This document shows, in pieces, positions 8,403 to 17,233 of a DNA stretch of 64,000 bases. The stretch lies in assembly GCF_030811455.1 (NCBI RefSeq), contig NZ_JAUSQU010000001.1:2914001-2978000 (forward strand), read 5' to 3'. This DNA comes from Streptosporangium lutulentum. GTDB taxonomy: Bacteria; Actinomycetota; Actinomycetes; Streptosporangiales; Streptosporangiaceae. Under the pieces are notes generated by a model, which saw only the letters and a program-made list of their open reading frames with translations, had not been told where the DNA came from and made no database searches. Made by a program: the position numbers and the translations under genes. Numbering within the stretch: position 1 is the stretch's first letter; every line of letters begins with the position of its first letter.

Positions 8403-9271
8403 CAGCTGGTGTCCACATTTTGGGGCCAAGGCCCAACTCCCGCCAGCGTTTGCGTTTGCGGATGCGGTAAAACAGCTTGCCGGTGGCCAGATCCAGGGCC
8501 GCGATCATCTGCATGACGCCGTCGTAGCGATGGTAGGTGGCCCGCAGCCGGGCCGGTGAACCCTGAGGTCGCCACCGTTTGCCCTTACGCGGCAGCAGAT
8601 TCAGCGGCCCGAGCTCATCGACGCAGATCACCCGCCCATCAGCGGGCGGGCTGTCATACAGCTTCAGCACGCGTCGCATCTTGGCGATGAAGTGCGGGTC
8701 GGTGGATGCCTTCCACGTCGTGGTGGTCTGCCAGCTCACCCCGCCCTTGCGCAGGATCCGCCGCAGATGCTCGCGGCTGATCGCCGCCACCACCCCTCGG
8801 GCGATGAGGTGCTCGGCCAGCGTGCGCAGGCTCCAGGTCGACATGCCGGCGATGCCCCACTCAGCGGGGACCGTCTTGGCGATCAGGCAGATGCGCTCAC
8901 GCACCCGCTCACTGATCGCCGGGGGACGGCCCCCGCTCCATTTTGGGTCCAGCGCGTCAAACCCCCGCTCGTTGAAGGCGTGGATGACATCACGGACGTA
9001 GTCGTCACCGACCTGCATCAACGAGGTGATGTCCGGCACCGACTGGCCCTGGCCGGACATCATCACCACGATCGCCCGCCGCAACTTGATCGGATCCTTC
9101 GCGGTCCTCGTGATCCGCTGCAGTCTGCGGCCTTCCTCCATCGACAACGGCCGGACGAACACCTCTGGTCGGCGCGCCATGACCACCTCCCTATCTTGCG
9201 GAAGCAGCCAGCCTGACGGGTTCACCCCAGGAGATCAATTACCCGTCCAAGGTTCAGTGACGGGCCACTAG

Positions 9272-10686
9272 TAGGGCTTGGTTAGGTGGGGACGGGCTGG
9301 GCGTGTCTGGGTAACGCTCGGCGGCAGGTGGGGCAGATTCCGGCCCAGCACGCCAGGAGTAGTTGCAACTCGGCGATGATCCGGTAGGTGCTCAAACCGC
9401 AGCCGGCACTTTTGGGTCGAGCCGCTCCAGGGTGCAGAAGGCGTGTGCGACCGAGGCCAGGGTCACGTGATGGTGCCAGCCACTCCAGGTGCGGCCCTCG
9501 AAGTGGTCCAGACCCAGGCCGGTCTTCAACTCCCGGTAGTCGTGTTCGATGCGCCAGCGGATTTTGGCCAGGCGCACCAGGCGCCGTAGCGGGATGTCTG
9601 CCGGGAGGGTGGACAGCCAGTATTTGGTCGGCTCGCTCTCACCAGGTGGCCATTCGGCCAGCAGCCAGCACACCGGCAGATCCTCGCCCATGTGCGCGCG
9701 GCGGATCCGTAGCCCCGCCGGCCGTACCCGCAGCGCGACAAACCGTGAGCGCAACGGCCCCTTGGACCCGGCCCGCCAGGTCACCGCGTGCAGCGCGCGC
9801 CGTCCGGCGGCGGTCACGATCTGCTGGGCTGAGCGCGGCTTGTCTCGATAACGCGGCACCGGCCGCCGCCCAGTCCCCGCATACGGCGCGACCGTCCGGC
9901 CGGCATCGATGCCCAGCAGCGCGGTATCGGAGCGCACCCCCACCACGTAGCCGATGCCACGCTCGGTCAAGCCCAGACGAAAGGCCCCGTCTTGGCCATA
10001 GCCCTCATCGGCGACCACCAGCGGCGCCTCCAGCCCCCAGCAACACAGCTCATCGATCATGTCCAAAGCCAGCTGCCACTTGGGCACATGAGTGATGTCC
10101 GCGGGGATCCGGGCCCGTTGCCTGCGCGCCGCCACCGCGGCCGAATCCTCCGTGCGCGGTGAGGCCGCATCCCACCCCTCGGGCACGAACAGCCGCCAGT
10201 TCACCGGACAGGACGCGACGTCGGTGACCAGGTGCACACTCGGGGCGACCTGGCAGTTAGCGGTCTTGCCCAGCGCCCCGCAGTACTGCGGGGCCACTCC
10301 CGGCGACTCCTCACCATCCTTGACAAAGGACACATCATCGACCACCCAGGCGGCCGGGTTGATCGCCGTGTCCATCCGCCAGGCCAGCTCGGCCAGCACC
10401 AGTTGATGTGACCAGGGGGCGTCGGTGAGAAACTGCTGCAGCCCCTGGCGGTCCACGCCCAGCCGGGCCGCCATCGGCTCCATCGATTTACGGGCCCCGT
10501 CGGTCAGCAGGCCGCGCACATATCGTTCGCCCCATCGCCGCTGATCAGCACGGGCGAAACAGGAGAACACCTCGGCGGCGAACGTCTCCAGTCGCGCCCG
10601 CACGGCCTCGAGTTCTTGAGGGGTCATCTTCCCTCACCCCCAACGCAGGTGACATACCGTCTCCTACCCGAGGTAACCAAGTCCTA
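9272..10686 (-). mobile_element. IS701-family insertion sequence, 1415 bp
   Basis: The terminal repeats are TAGGGCTTGGTTA at the left and its near-perfect complement TAACCAAGTCCTA at the right (10674-10686), flanked by a 4-bp CTAG duplication (9268-9271 and 10687-10690). The left CTAG coincides with the right junction of the IS630 element. Confidence 0.9.
9392..10627 (-). CDS. IS701-family transposase
   Basis: A 411-residue DDE transposase. The ATG at 10627 has GAGGG about 5 bases upstream. Early residues include RYVRGLLTDGARKSMEPMAA and FLTDAPWSHQLVLAEL. The catalytic core contains WVVDDVSFVKDG (first D), LVVADEGYGQDGAF (second D) and IRWRIEHDYRELKTGLGLDH (E). Frame and length are complete, so the element may be active. 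Confidence 0.94.
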   Translation of the reverse strand: MTPQELEAVRARLETFAAEVFSCFARADQRRWGERYVRGLLTDGARKSMEPMAARLGVDRQGLQQFLTDAPWSHQLVLAELAWRMDTAINPAAWVVDDVSFVKDGEESPGVAPQYCGALGKTANCQVAPSVHLVTDVASCPVNWRLFVPEGWDAASPRTEDSAAVAARRQRARIPADITHVPKWQLALDMIDELCCWGLEAPLVVADEGYGQDGAFRLGLTERGIGYVVGVRSDTALLGIDAGRTVAPYAGTGRRPVPRYRDKPRSAQQIVTAAGRRALHAVTWRAGSKGPLRSRFVALRVRPAGLRIRRAHMGEDLPVCWLLAEWPPGESEPTKYWLSTLPADIPLRRLVRLAKIRWRIEHDYRELKTGLGLDHFEGRTWSGWHHHVTLASVAHAFCTLERLDPKVPAAV

Positions 10687-10690
10687 CTAG

Positions 10691-11025
10691 CTGGTCGAAT
10701 AGCCCCGACAACGCGTAGGCAACCCCTGCCACGCCGCTGTCGCCCAGGTGAAGAAGGTGTTCACCCAGACCGCCGCCGACTGTTGCATTCACGCCATGCA
10801 GTCCTGCAACTCCACGCTGTAAATGACAAGGCACTGACAGTCACCATCGAGCGCAAGATCCTTCTCGCCGCAGCCGACACCGTCGCCCACCGGGTAGGGC
10901 CGCGAACCCCCTGACGAGCGGCAGTAAAGGGCGCCATGCCGACCCGTGAACACTTGAGGGTGGTCGTGGCAAGACATAGCCGACGACATCACAGAAAGGG
11001 CTCTCATGATCGGACAAGGTCCTCC
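10691..11025. other. No recognised gene upstream of the sigma factor
   Basis: This was the original downstream flank of the TetR gene at 6022-6759 before two IS elements landed. Short frames such as AQVKKVFTQTAADCCIHAMQ (about 10748-10807, plus strand) and KALTVTIERKILLAAADTV lack starts and partners, and look like gene debris. Any promoter for the sigma gene at 11026 must lie here, but I cannot point to it. Confidence 0.4.
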
Positions 11026-11613
11026 ATGGTGACTGACACGCTGGGCGCGGTGAATGACGCCGGGACCATCGCGGGCTCCCTCGACGACCCGGAGGCGTTC
11101 GCAGCCCTGTTCGACCGCTACAGCACGATGCTCTACCGGTACGTCTCCTTCCGGCTCGGCCCCGAGGTTGCCGAGGATCTCGTCGGAGAGACGTTCCTGA
11201 TCGCGTTTCGGAGGCGTGGGTCCTACGACCTCTCCTACCGCGATGCCCGGCCGTGGCTGTTCGGAATCGCGACCAAGCTCATCACCCGGTATCGCAGGAC
11301 CGAGGTCAGCCGTTACCGCGCCCTGGAACGGCAGGACCCCGTTCGGAGCGTCGACGGGCCAGAGGAAGCGATCACGCACGACCTCACCGCTGAGGGATCA
11401 CGGCCGGCTCTGCTCCACGCGCTCTCGCTGCTTTCGCGAGGCGATCGGGACGTGCTGCTTCTCGTCGCCTGGAGCGACATGACTTACGAGGAGGCGGCCC
11501 GAGCACTCGACATCCCGGTCGGCACGGTCAAATCACGGCTCAACCGAGCCCGTCGCAAGGTGCGCGAGGCCCTGGGCGGCGTCAACCCATTGAAGGAGGA
11601 CATCGATGGATGA
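11026..11613 (+). CDS. ECF-type RNA polymerase sigma factor
   Basis: A 195-residue sigma-70 family protein. Region 2 covers about residues 20-85 (AFAALFDRYSTMLYRYVSFR, then EDLVGETFLIAFRRR and WLFGIATKLITRYRR). Region 4 covers about 130-185 (ALSLLSRGDRDVLLLVAWSD, then TYEEAARALDIPVGTVKSRL). The start at 11026 is the best-placed ATG; an adjacent GTG at 11029 is possible. Its stop overlaps the start of the next gene by 8 bases, so the two are translationally coupled. The downstream single-TM protein may tune its activity. Confidence 0.92.
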   Translation: MVTDTLGAVNDAGTIAGSLDDPEAFAALFDRYSTMLYRYVSFRLGPEVAEDLVGETFLIAFRRRGSYDLSYRDARPWLFGIATKLITRYRRTEVSRYRALERQDPVRSVDGPEEAITHDLTAEGSRPALLHALSLLSRGDRDVLLLVAWSDMTYEEAARALDIPVGTVKSRLNRARRKVREALGGVNPLKEDIDG

Positions 11614-12295
11614 GCTGAAGACCCTCATCAAGGAGCTGGAACACCAGCCGCCGGAGTCCCTGGCCCGCCAGCGACTCCGGCTCCTCGAAGAAGCCACCAC
11701 CCGAAAGCCGCGATGGGCGCGGTTCCCTCTCACCGGTCGAGCAGCGCGGGGGCTTGCTCGAACGCCGGGACTACCAGGACTGAGCGGCCGCCGACTCGCG
11801 CTGGGCGGCGCCGTGGCGGTGACGGCCGTCGTGGCGAGCCTGGTCGCGCCGACACTGATCGGATCCGAAGCGCCCGCCTACGCGGTGATCAAGAACCCTG
11901 ACGGCACGATCACCATCGAGTTCAGGGACCGGTTCTATACCAAGGACTTCGACAAGAGACTGCAGGAGGATCTGCGCGCCTCCGGCGTACCGACGGTGGT
12001 GGACCTCTTACCGGCCGGAAAGATGTGCAAAGAGCCACGCGCCCGGTACCGGCCGCAGGAGGAGACCAAGAACCTGACTAAATGGAATTCAAGATCGGAC
12101 GCGCTTTCTTTCACTCTCCACGGGGACCAGATCAAGTCCGGCCAGACTTTGGTGATGACCTTCGCGGGCTCCTTCGATACGGAGGGCGGGTGGGACTTCA
12201 AGGTTGCAGACGGTCCCGTAGCCGCTTGCCTGCCGGTAGACGACCCGAGGGTCGTCCAATCCTCCATCCCTGAGTCCTCTGTCCCCGGAGAATAG
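11606..12295 (+). CDS. Membrane-anchored protein coupled to ECF sigma factor (CU044_5270-like)
   Basis: A 229-residue protein. The cytoplasmic N-terminus (MDELKTLIKELEHQPPESLA) is followed by one TM segment (LALGGAVAVTAVVASLVAP, residues about 69-87) and an extracytoplasmic domain with one CKEPRARY segment and one C near the end. This layout matches actinobacterial proteins encoded directly after ECF sigma genes. No zinc-binding anti-sigma HxxxCxxC motif is visible, so it may not be a classical anti-sigma factor. A related C-terminal fragment follows directly downstream. Confidence 0.75.
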   Translation: MDELKTLIKELEHQPPESLARQRLRLLEEATTRKPRWARFPLTGRAARGLARTPGLPGLSGRRLALGGAVAVTAVVASLVAPTLIGSEAPAYAVIKNPDGTITIEFRDRFYTKDFDKRLQEDLRASGVPTVVDLLPAGKMCKEPRARYRPQEETKNLTKWNSRSDALSFTLHGDQIKSGQTLVMTFAGSFDTEGGWDFKVADGPVAACLPVDDPRVVQSSIPESSVPGE

Positions 12296-12462
12296 GTGCC
12301 TGTCCCTTGGACGCGCCGCCCGCCGAGCCGAGTGACCGCCTTGCCCTCCGGTGACCCGTACGGCCCCCGGGTGATGAGCTTGAATATCGCCCAGGGGCCC
12401 GTGGACGCCTGCCGGCCAGTGGACGGAGCAGACGTGTTCTCCTCCGACCCCGAATAGGGGTC
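12296..12462 (+). pseudogene. Duplicated C-terminal fragment of the preceding gene
   Basis: In the plus strand the segment SLNIAQGPVDACRPVDGADV followed by a glutamate and stop resembles the end of the upstream protein (FKVADGPVAACLPVDDPRVV and SIPE). The fragment lacks a start and the region between is divergent. It looks like the leftover of a tandem paralogue. Confidence 0.5.
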
Positions 12463-12587
12463 CGGGCCTCTGGACACGCCGCCCGCCGGTCTGTCGCGCT
12501 GGGAAACGATCACGGTGGATCTGGGAAGCGATCACCCGAACCCCTCTTCCGCCGCAGGCCACGCCTGCTCGTGAACACCCCACAAGG

Positions 12588-12656
12588 AGCTGTTCTTGAG
12601 TTAGCTCAGGAACAGCTGACGAGATCCCGTCCGATCGCTTGATCGGGCGGGATCTC
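12588..12656 (+). terminator. Tandem hairpins after the sigma operon
   Basis: Two strong inverted repeats lie back to back. The first is 12588-12617 (AGCTGTTCTTGAG pairing with CTCAGGAACAGCT). The second is 12621-12656 (GAGATCCCG and GATC pairing with GATC and CGGGATCTC). Neither is followed by a long T run, which is common for actinobacterial terminators. Confidence 0.65.
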
Positions 12657-12825
12657 ATCGTTTCCGAGGTCCTGGGGCCGCTAAGCGGGCTGATTTCGGC
12701 TCGTGCGGTGGCCGTGACGGAGGGCGCTGGTGGTGGTGGACCGCTGTGAGCGCGTGTGGGACCGGCCGGCGGGCGTGCGAAACCCAACGGTCGTCGTGGT
12801 GTTGTGCGGTTGGTGGCGGGACGGA

Positions 12826-13317
12826 TCACTCGCGAGGCGGCGGTCTGCTGTCGGCCTCGGGCGGGGCAGGGTCGTGCTCGTCAGGCGTTGTCGTGTCCTG
12901 AGGTGCGGGCTCCTCGGTGCGGTCGTGGGCTTGCCGCCAGCTGAGCAGGATGTGCTGGTTGGCCAGACAGACCATGAGCGCGGTCAGCAGCGTTTGGGCC
13001 ACGCGGCCGTGCGCGAGCCGTTTCATGGGGTCGCCGATATCGATGTGGTGGCCCTTGATTCTGCCGTTGACGCCTTCGGTGTTGGCTCGGATGCTCTTGT
13101 AGGCGTCCTGCCAGTTGGGGGTGGGGTAGTGCCGGTCTTGATGGAGCTTGTCTTTGATGCCGAGGTCGCCGGGGCGCAGCGTGATGGTCGACTTCTGGCA
13201 GATGCGTGGCAGTTCAGCCAGGGGAAGGGGTCGTTTCCTTTCGTTGTCGGGCAGTAGGATCGTGGGTTTGGCGGCCATGTGGGCGGCGCGCCGGCGGGCG
13301 TTGGCCAGATCCACCAC
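12826..13317 (-). pseudogene. Transposase C-terminal fragment (family unassigned)
   Basis: The frame encodes ITLRPGDLGIKDKLHQ, then WQDAYKSIRANTEGVNGRIK and AHGRVAQTLLTALMVCLANQ, the kind of C-terminal end (NTVEGVNG followed by a hydrophobic helix) seen in several actinobacterial DDE transposases. The N-terminal catalytic part is absent. The tail after residue 130 is acidic and proline rich. Confidence 0.55.
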
Positions 13318-13809
13318 TGCGGGAGAAGCAGGAGGGGTGGGGCGCGGACGATCTTGTCATCTGGTCAAGGCCGTAGCAGGCCGATACCGCCAACTTCGGG
13401 GCAGGCGCTGCGCCTGCTGCCGGTCGCCGGCACACAACGCATGGACGTGGCCGGCTGAACCGCCTCAGGCCGTCCGCGCCGCGTGCGGACGAGCGGTCAG
13501 CCGAGCTTTTGGTGGACGGATGTCCGGCATGGTCATGGGATTCAGCGGGCCAGGTGGTCAGCGTGCCCAGCAGGACCAAGGCCTGGGTGGAGCGGGATGC
13601 CAGCTCGGCCGGGTGCGTGATGAGCCGCAGGCCGGGCGGAGGGTTAGGGCGTCGGATCTTGGTCGGCTACTATCTTGTCGGGAGCCCCTCTCATCCGCCA
13701 CTGTGCTCCACGAACCCCGTACGACCAGGGCATCAAGATGAAAAAGCCGTCAAGGCCCGCACCTGTCCAATCCTTTTCCCAGCCACGTGATCACGACTCC
13801 AAACGGGCC
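13318..13809. other. No recognised gene
   Basis: About 490 bp between the transposase fragment and the TPR gene. Frames on both strands lack family motifs and good ribosome sites. The stretch may include the upstream half of the transposase in degenerate form. Confidence 0.4.
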
Positions 13810-14301
13810 TTAGACGATCTCGTCGAGATTGTCGGCGTAGTAAGAGATCGCCCGGCCGTACTCTGGCACAACCTGCCCCTCTACTACTAGCTTCAGTAGC
13901 TTGGACACAGCCTCGCGAGCGTCGCCCACGTTGTAGAGCGCCATCGACTGGAACGTCCGCAGGCCCTTGTCACCCGGATACTCTTCCAGCCCCTGCTTGA
14001 ACGTTTTCAGCGCTTCCTGGTATCTGCCCAGGACGCGGTAGGTGCTGCCCAGACCGAGAAACACGCCGAGCCTGTCCTCGGCGGAGAGCCCATCAGTGGA
14101 CAGCGCCCGCTCGTAAAACCGCGCCGCCTCGGCCTCCAGGCCCAGCGTGTCGTGGACCCATGCCGTCTGGTAGGCGATCTCCGCATCGTCCGGGTAGCGC
14201 TCTGCCAGGGCCAGGAGTTTTTCGCGTGCTTCATCGCGCTTGCTCTCTTCGCGCAGCCTCACTGCTTGAGCCAATGCCGTATCACGCTCGGTATCTACCA
14301 T
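13810..14301 (-). CDS. Tetratricopeptide repeat protein
   Basis: A 163-residue soluble helical protein. The ATG at 14301 is chosen because GGAG lies about 9 bases upstream. Repeats with TPR spacing are visible: EKLLALAERYPDDAEIAYQT, then AARFYERALSTDGLSAEDRL, then GLGSTYRVLGRYQEALKTF and ALYNVGDAREAVSKLLKLV. Such small TPR proteins act as scaffolds; no partner is obvious. Its start overlaps the end of the small gene upstream by 7 bases, which in turn overlaps the MFS gene, so the three form one transcription unit. Confidence 0.8.
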   Translation of the reverse strand: MVDTERDTALAQAVRLREESKRDEAREKLLALAERYPDDAEIAYQTAWVHDTLGLEAEAARFYERALSTDGLSAEDRLGVFLGLGSTYRVLGRYQEALKTFKQGLEEYPGDKGLRTFQSMALYNVGDAREAVSKLLKLVVEGQVVPEYGRAISYYADNLDEIV

Positions 14302-14621
14302 CTCGTCACTCCGTTTCCACGCAAAAGTTCTTGCCGCGAGGCCCGGGCATCTAGCCGATGCCATGTCGCAGGGCTCCAGCCTGCCAGACTCAGGTTCGGG
14401 CTGGAGCCGTCGGTCCGCGCCGCGATCTTCTGCACCAAGGTCCGCAACAAGGTGCTGTGGGAGTCGGTGTCGTGGGTAGGGCGTTCGCCTTCCACAACTC
14501 CAGCGACGTACAGCGAGGACGGCGAGGTGCCGAGGTCGAGTAGGCCGGTCACGGTGTATGTGCGTGAGCTAAGCTCCACCTCATTGCCGTCGATCTCGAA
14601 CACACGGGCCGGATGGTTCAT
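14295..14621 (-). CDS. Small hypothetical protein between MFS and TPR genes
   Basis: A 108-residue frame starting at ATG 14621, overlapping the MFS gene end by 41 bases and the TPR gene start by 7. It includes VFEIDGNEVELSSRTYTVTG and TLLRTLVQKIAARTDG; I recognise no family. The gapless overlaps suggest translational coupling, but a real product is not certain. Confidence 0.45.
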   Translation of the reverse strand: MNHPARVFEIDGNEVELSSRTYTVTGLLDLGTSPSSLYVAGVVEGERPTHDTDSHSTLLRTLVQKIAARTDGSSPNLSLAGWSPATWHRLDARASRQELLRGNGVTRW

Positions 14622-16194
14622 GGTGGCCTCGGTGATCCGGATCGCTCCTACGGAGCCGAATGTCCTCGCTATGGCCGGGTGCGTCCCGCAACAACACCAT
14701 GGCCATGACGGCGGTCAGCCAGAGCAACGCCGCAGCGCCGCACAACGCCGTGCTCAGGCCTGAGTGGAACGCCTCCCGTGCCGCCTGGAGCAGGTTGGCC
14801 GCCCGCCCCGGAGCGAGCGTTGTTGCGATCGCGACCGCCGAGCCGAGCGAGTCACCCGCCTCGGAAGGTGGGCCGGGCAGCGCGACGCGGTAGACGACCG
14901 ACACGACCGTGCCCAGCAGCGCGATGCCCAGCCCCGCCCCCAGCTCGAACGATGTCTCCTGGATGGCAGCCGCCTGTCCCGCGTGCTCCTCACTGGCCGC
15001 AGACATCACCAGATCCGCGCCGAGCGTCATCACCACCCCGGCCGCCGCCCCCGCGACGATCAGCACAATGGGGACGGCGGGCCCGCCCAGGACCAGCGGG
15101 AGAACGGCCAATGCGGCGCCGAGGGCGGCCAGCGCCGCCGCCACGATCGATCGGCGTCCCAAACGCGCAGCCGGCCATGGTGCCGCGCCCGCGCCCACCG
15201 CGTTGGCAGCGGCCAGCGGCATGAGCGCCAGCCCGGCCTGGAGTGGAGTGAGCCCGTCAACGAGTTGGAACCACTGGGTGAGGAAGAACAGCAGCGACGT
15301 GTAGCACCCGAAGCAGACGAGTACACACACCGTCGCGGCGGTGAACCGGCGGTTGGCGAAGAGGGACAGGTCCAGCAGCGGATCGGAGGCACGCCGCTGC
15401 CGCAGCACGAAGATCACCGCAAATGCTACGCCGGCCGACCCGGCGACTGCCGACACCGTCAACGGCTGTTCGGCCACGTGCTTCACTCCATAAACCATGA
15501 GACCGAGAGCGGCAATGGACAGCGCGGCGTCCGCCGGGTTCCAGCGGCGCGGCGCGGGAGCCTTGGATTCGGGGATCAGCCGAGCGCCGATGGCCAGCAC
15601 GAGACCCACGACGGGCAGGTTGACCAGGAAGACCGCGCCCCACCCCCAGCGCTCCACTAGCACACCGCCGAGGACCGGGCCGAGCATGGTGCCCGCACTG
15701 TGCGCCGCCGTCCACGCCCCGAGGGCGATCGTTCGCTCGCGGGCGTCGGGGAAGACCATCCTGATGATCGCGACCGTGGCCGCCATGATCATCGCCGCCC
15801 CTACGCCGAGCAGCACCCTTGCGCCGATGAGCTGGGCGGTCGTGGCCGAGACCGCCGCGACGGCGGAGGCCATGCCGAACACGGCGAACCCGGCCAGCAC
15901 CATGCGCTTGCGGCCGATCCGATCGCCCAAGGTGCCGCAGGTCACCAGCAGTGCGGCCACCGTGAGCGAGTAGATGTCGACGATCCACAACACCGCGCTC
16001 GCGCCGGGCCTCAACTCCCTGGTCAGGGTGGGCAGGGCGACGTGCAGCACGGTCAGATCGATGCCGATCAGGAACAGGCTCGCGCACATCACCGCGAGGA
16101 CCGCCCACTTGCGAGGCCGCTGAGCAGTGGAAGGCCGATGAGACCTCTCGTTCTGATGCATGGGCCCCAGCTTGGAAACATTACTACGTATCAT
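14581..16194 (-). CDS. DHA2-type MFS drug efflux transporter
   Basis: A 537-residue transporter with about 14 TM segments. The first contains MCASLFLIGIDLTVLHVALP; motif A reads GTLGDRIGRKRMVLAG; segment 5 contains WGAVFLVNLPVVG. ATG at 16194 or at 16161. It is divergent from an HxlR-type regulator at 16253, which probably controls it. The C-terminal 40 residues are hydrophilic and overlap the next gene. Substrate unknown. Confidence 0.9.
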   Translation of the reverse strand: MIRSNVSKLGPMHQNERSHRPSTAQRPRKWAVLAVMCASLFLIGIDLTVLHVALPTLTRELRPGASAVLWIVDIYSLTVAALLVTCGTLGDRIGRKRMVLAGFAVFGMASAVAAVSATTAQLIGARVLLGVGAAMIMAATVAIIRMVFPDARERTIALGAWTAAHSAGTMLGPVLGGVLVERWGWGAVFLVNLPVVGLVLAIGARLIPESKAPAPRRWNPADAALSIAALGLMVYGVKHVAEQPLTVSAVAGSAGVAFAVIFVLRQRRASDPLLDLSLFANRRFTAATVCVLVCFGCYTSLLFFLTQWFQLVDGLTPLQAGLALMPLAAANAVGAGAAPWPAARLGRRSIVAAALAALGAALAVLPLVLGGPAVPIVLIVAGAAAGVVMTLGADLVMSAASEEHAGQAAAIQETSFELGAGLGIALLGTVVSVVYRVALPGPPSEAGDSLGSAVAIATTLAPGRAANLLQAAREAFHSGLSTALCGAAALLWLTAVMAMVLLRDAPGHSEDIRLRRSDPDHRGHHEPSGPCVRDRRQ

Positions 16195-16227
16195 GCAAGT
16201 ACTGTCTTATTTGTGACGTAGTGTCAA
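16182..16227. promoter_or_regulatory. Inverted repeats between MFS and HxlR genes
   Basis: ACTACGT (about 16183) and its complement ACGTAGT (about 16217) flank the divergent promoter region; the second lies inside TGACGTAGTGTCA, itself a short dyad. Position and symmetry suggest binding of the HxlR regulator. Confidence 0.4.
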
Positions 16228-16252
16228 TCTGTATACCAATAGAGGTACCGAG

Positions 16253-16600
16253 GTGCGCACCGATCTGTATAACAAGCCGGACAACTGCATGGTAGAGGTC
16301 GCCATGGAGATTCTCGGTGGACGCTGGAAGCTGGCGATCGTGTACAAACTGCTGCAGGGCACGCATCGGTTCGGTGAACTCAAGCGTGAAATGCACGGCA
16401 TCACCCCACGTATGCTCACCCGGCAACTTCGGGAACTGGAGGAGGACGGGATCCTTTCGCGGATGGTCTATCGCGAGGTGCCACCCCGAGTCGAATACTC
16501 CCTCACGTGCACGGGCCGGAGCCTGGAGAAGATCGTCAATCTGCTCGACAGATGGGGCAGGTCCTACCTTGAAGACCATCCCGACGCGGGTCCGTCCTGA
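16253..16600 (+). CDS. HxlR-family transcriptional regulator
   Basis: A 115-residue winged-helix regulator with GTG start. It shows the HxlR pattern: an early cysteine (DNCMVEVAMEILGGRWKLAI), then RFGELKREMHGITPRMLTRQ, LRELEEDGILSRMVY and PPRVEYSLTCTGRSL. Two cysteines are present, so thiol or electrophile sensing is possible but not shown. It is divergent from the DHA2 pump at 14581. Confidence 0.9.
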   Translation: MRTDLYNKPDNCMVEVAMEILGGRWKLAIVYKLLQGTHRFGELKREMHGITPRMLTRQLRELEEDGILSRMVYREVPPRVEYSLTCTGRSLEKIVNLLDRWGRSYLEDHPDAGPS

Positions 16601-16669
16601 TCCTGGGCTGCAAACCTCCTGGACGGCTGACCGCATCGCCCTGCGGCGCCAGTCGTGCCGCTAGAGGGT

Positions 16670-16803
16670 GTCTGAAAGCGTTAGGTTGGCCCCGGGTGAG
16701 GCGATGAAGCAGGGTGAATGACATGGCCAGGTAGATGCAAGTCGTGCGGCAGCAGCCGCCAGGCGCACCCGGCCCGCAACCGATACGCCAGCGCATTGAC
16801 GAT
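16670..16803 (-). pseudogene. IS5-family remnant
   Basis: The minus strand reads VNALAYRLRAGCAWRLLPHD, the N-terminal conserved part of IS5-type transposases, then changes directly into sequence ending at AGAGGGTGTCTGAAAGCG (about 16663), which looks like a terminal repeat. Most of the transposase is deleted. Confidence 0.6.
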
Positions 16804-17232
16804 GGGCCCTCCCTCCGGAGTGTGGACATCTTGAATGCCAGATCATGGAGATCTGGAGACCAAGGAGTTCCTCTTGGCCATGGAGGCCTACTCAGCTGAG
16901 TTCAAGGCGGACGCCGTCGCGTTGTACCTGTCGGACCCGGCGCGGACGTATGCGTCGGTGGCCAATGACCTGGGCGTCAATCGTGAGACGCTGCGCCTGT
17001 GGGTGCGCCAGGCGCAATCTGCCGGCACGGCCGTCAAGAAGATGGGCCCGGTGAAGAAGCCGCCGGCGGATCGGTAACGTCCGATGACGTGGTGGAAGAG
17101 GAGAACAAGCAGCTGCGGGCCCGGATCCGGGAACTGGAGCGCGACTGGGGTTTTACCGGTGGCTGGGCGCCGCGGCGGCACGGGCCGCTCGGGCTGCCGC
17201 CGATGCGGCGCTCGCGGCGGAGATTGAGATGT
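16804..17232 (+). pseudogene. Degenerate IS3 remnant related to the 1313-bp copies
   Basis: The left end GGGCC followed by TGTGGACATC matches the 1313-bp IS3 elements. OrfA residues AYSAEFKADAVALYLSDPAR and NRETLRLWVRQAQSAG are clear; the frame then shifts near 17070. The coiled coil continues in another frame (ENKQLRARIRELER) and jumps directly to an orfB scrap, GFYRWLGAAAARAARAAADA. At least one internal deletion and the loss of the right half make it inactive. Divergence from the intact copies shows an older insertion. Confidence 0.8.
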
Positions 17233-17233
17233 A

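Larger units (their letters stand above)
7122..8434 (+). mobile_element. IS3-family element, 1313 bp, copy 1
   Basis: The terminal repeats begin GGGCCTT and contain TGTGGACA in both arms. The target duplication is AAC (7119-7121 and 8435-8437). It carries orfA and orfB. Copy 2 at 31604-32916, in opposite orientation, encodes identical proteins and has the same length and ends. Confidence 0.93.
6767..9180 (-). pseudogene. IS630-family transposase, split by IS3 insertion
   Basis: The 5' part (9180 down to 8438) encodes an N-terminal helix-turn-helix region (RRAIVVMMSGQGQSVPDI, VRDVIHAFNERGFDAL) and the first catalytic aspartate in VICVDELGPLNLLP. The 3' part (7121-6767) encodes LHVIMDNYSPHKHREVRAW, LPTYGSWLNWIE and RWRNAQARPKTNF, the remaining DDE residues. 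Removing the IS3 plus one AAC duplicate (GTT on this strand) rejoins RKRKRWRE to FLSFLK in frame, giving 365 residues. Start at ATG 9180, preceded by GGGAGG. Confidence 0.9.
6759..9268 (-). mobile_element. IS630-family element interrupted by an IS3
   Basis: The ends are inverted repeats sharing GTGGCCCGTCAC and AACCTTGG (6759 onwards and up to 9268), flanked by a TA duplication (6757-6758 and 9269-9270), the classic IS630 target. The element is split by the 1313-bp IS3 at 7122-8434. Without that insert it would be about 1.2 kb. Confidence 0.85.
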
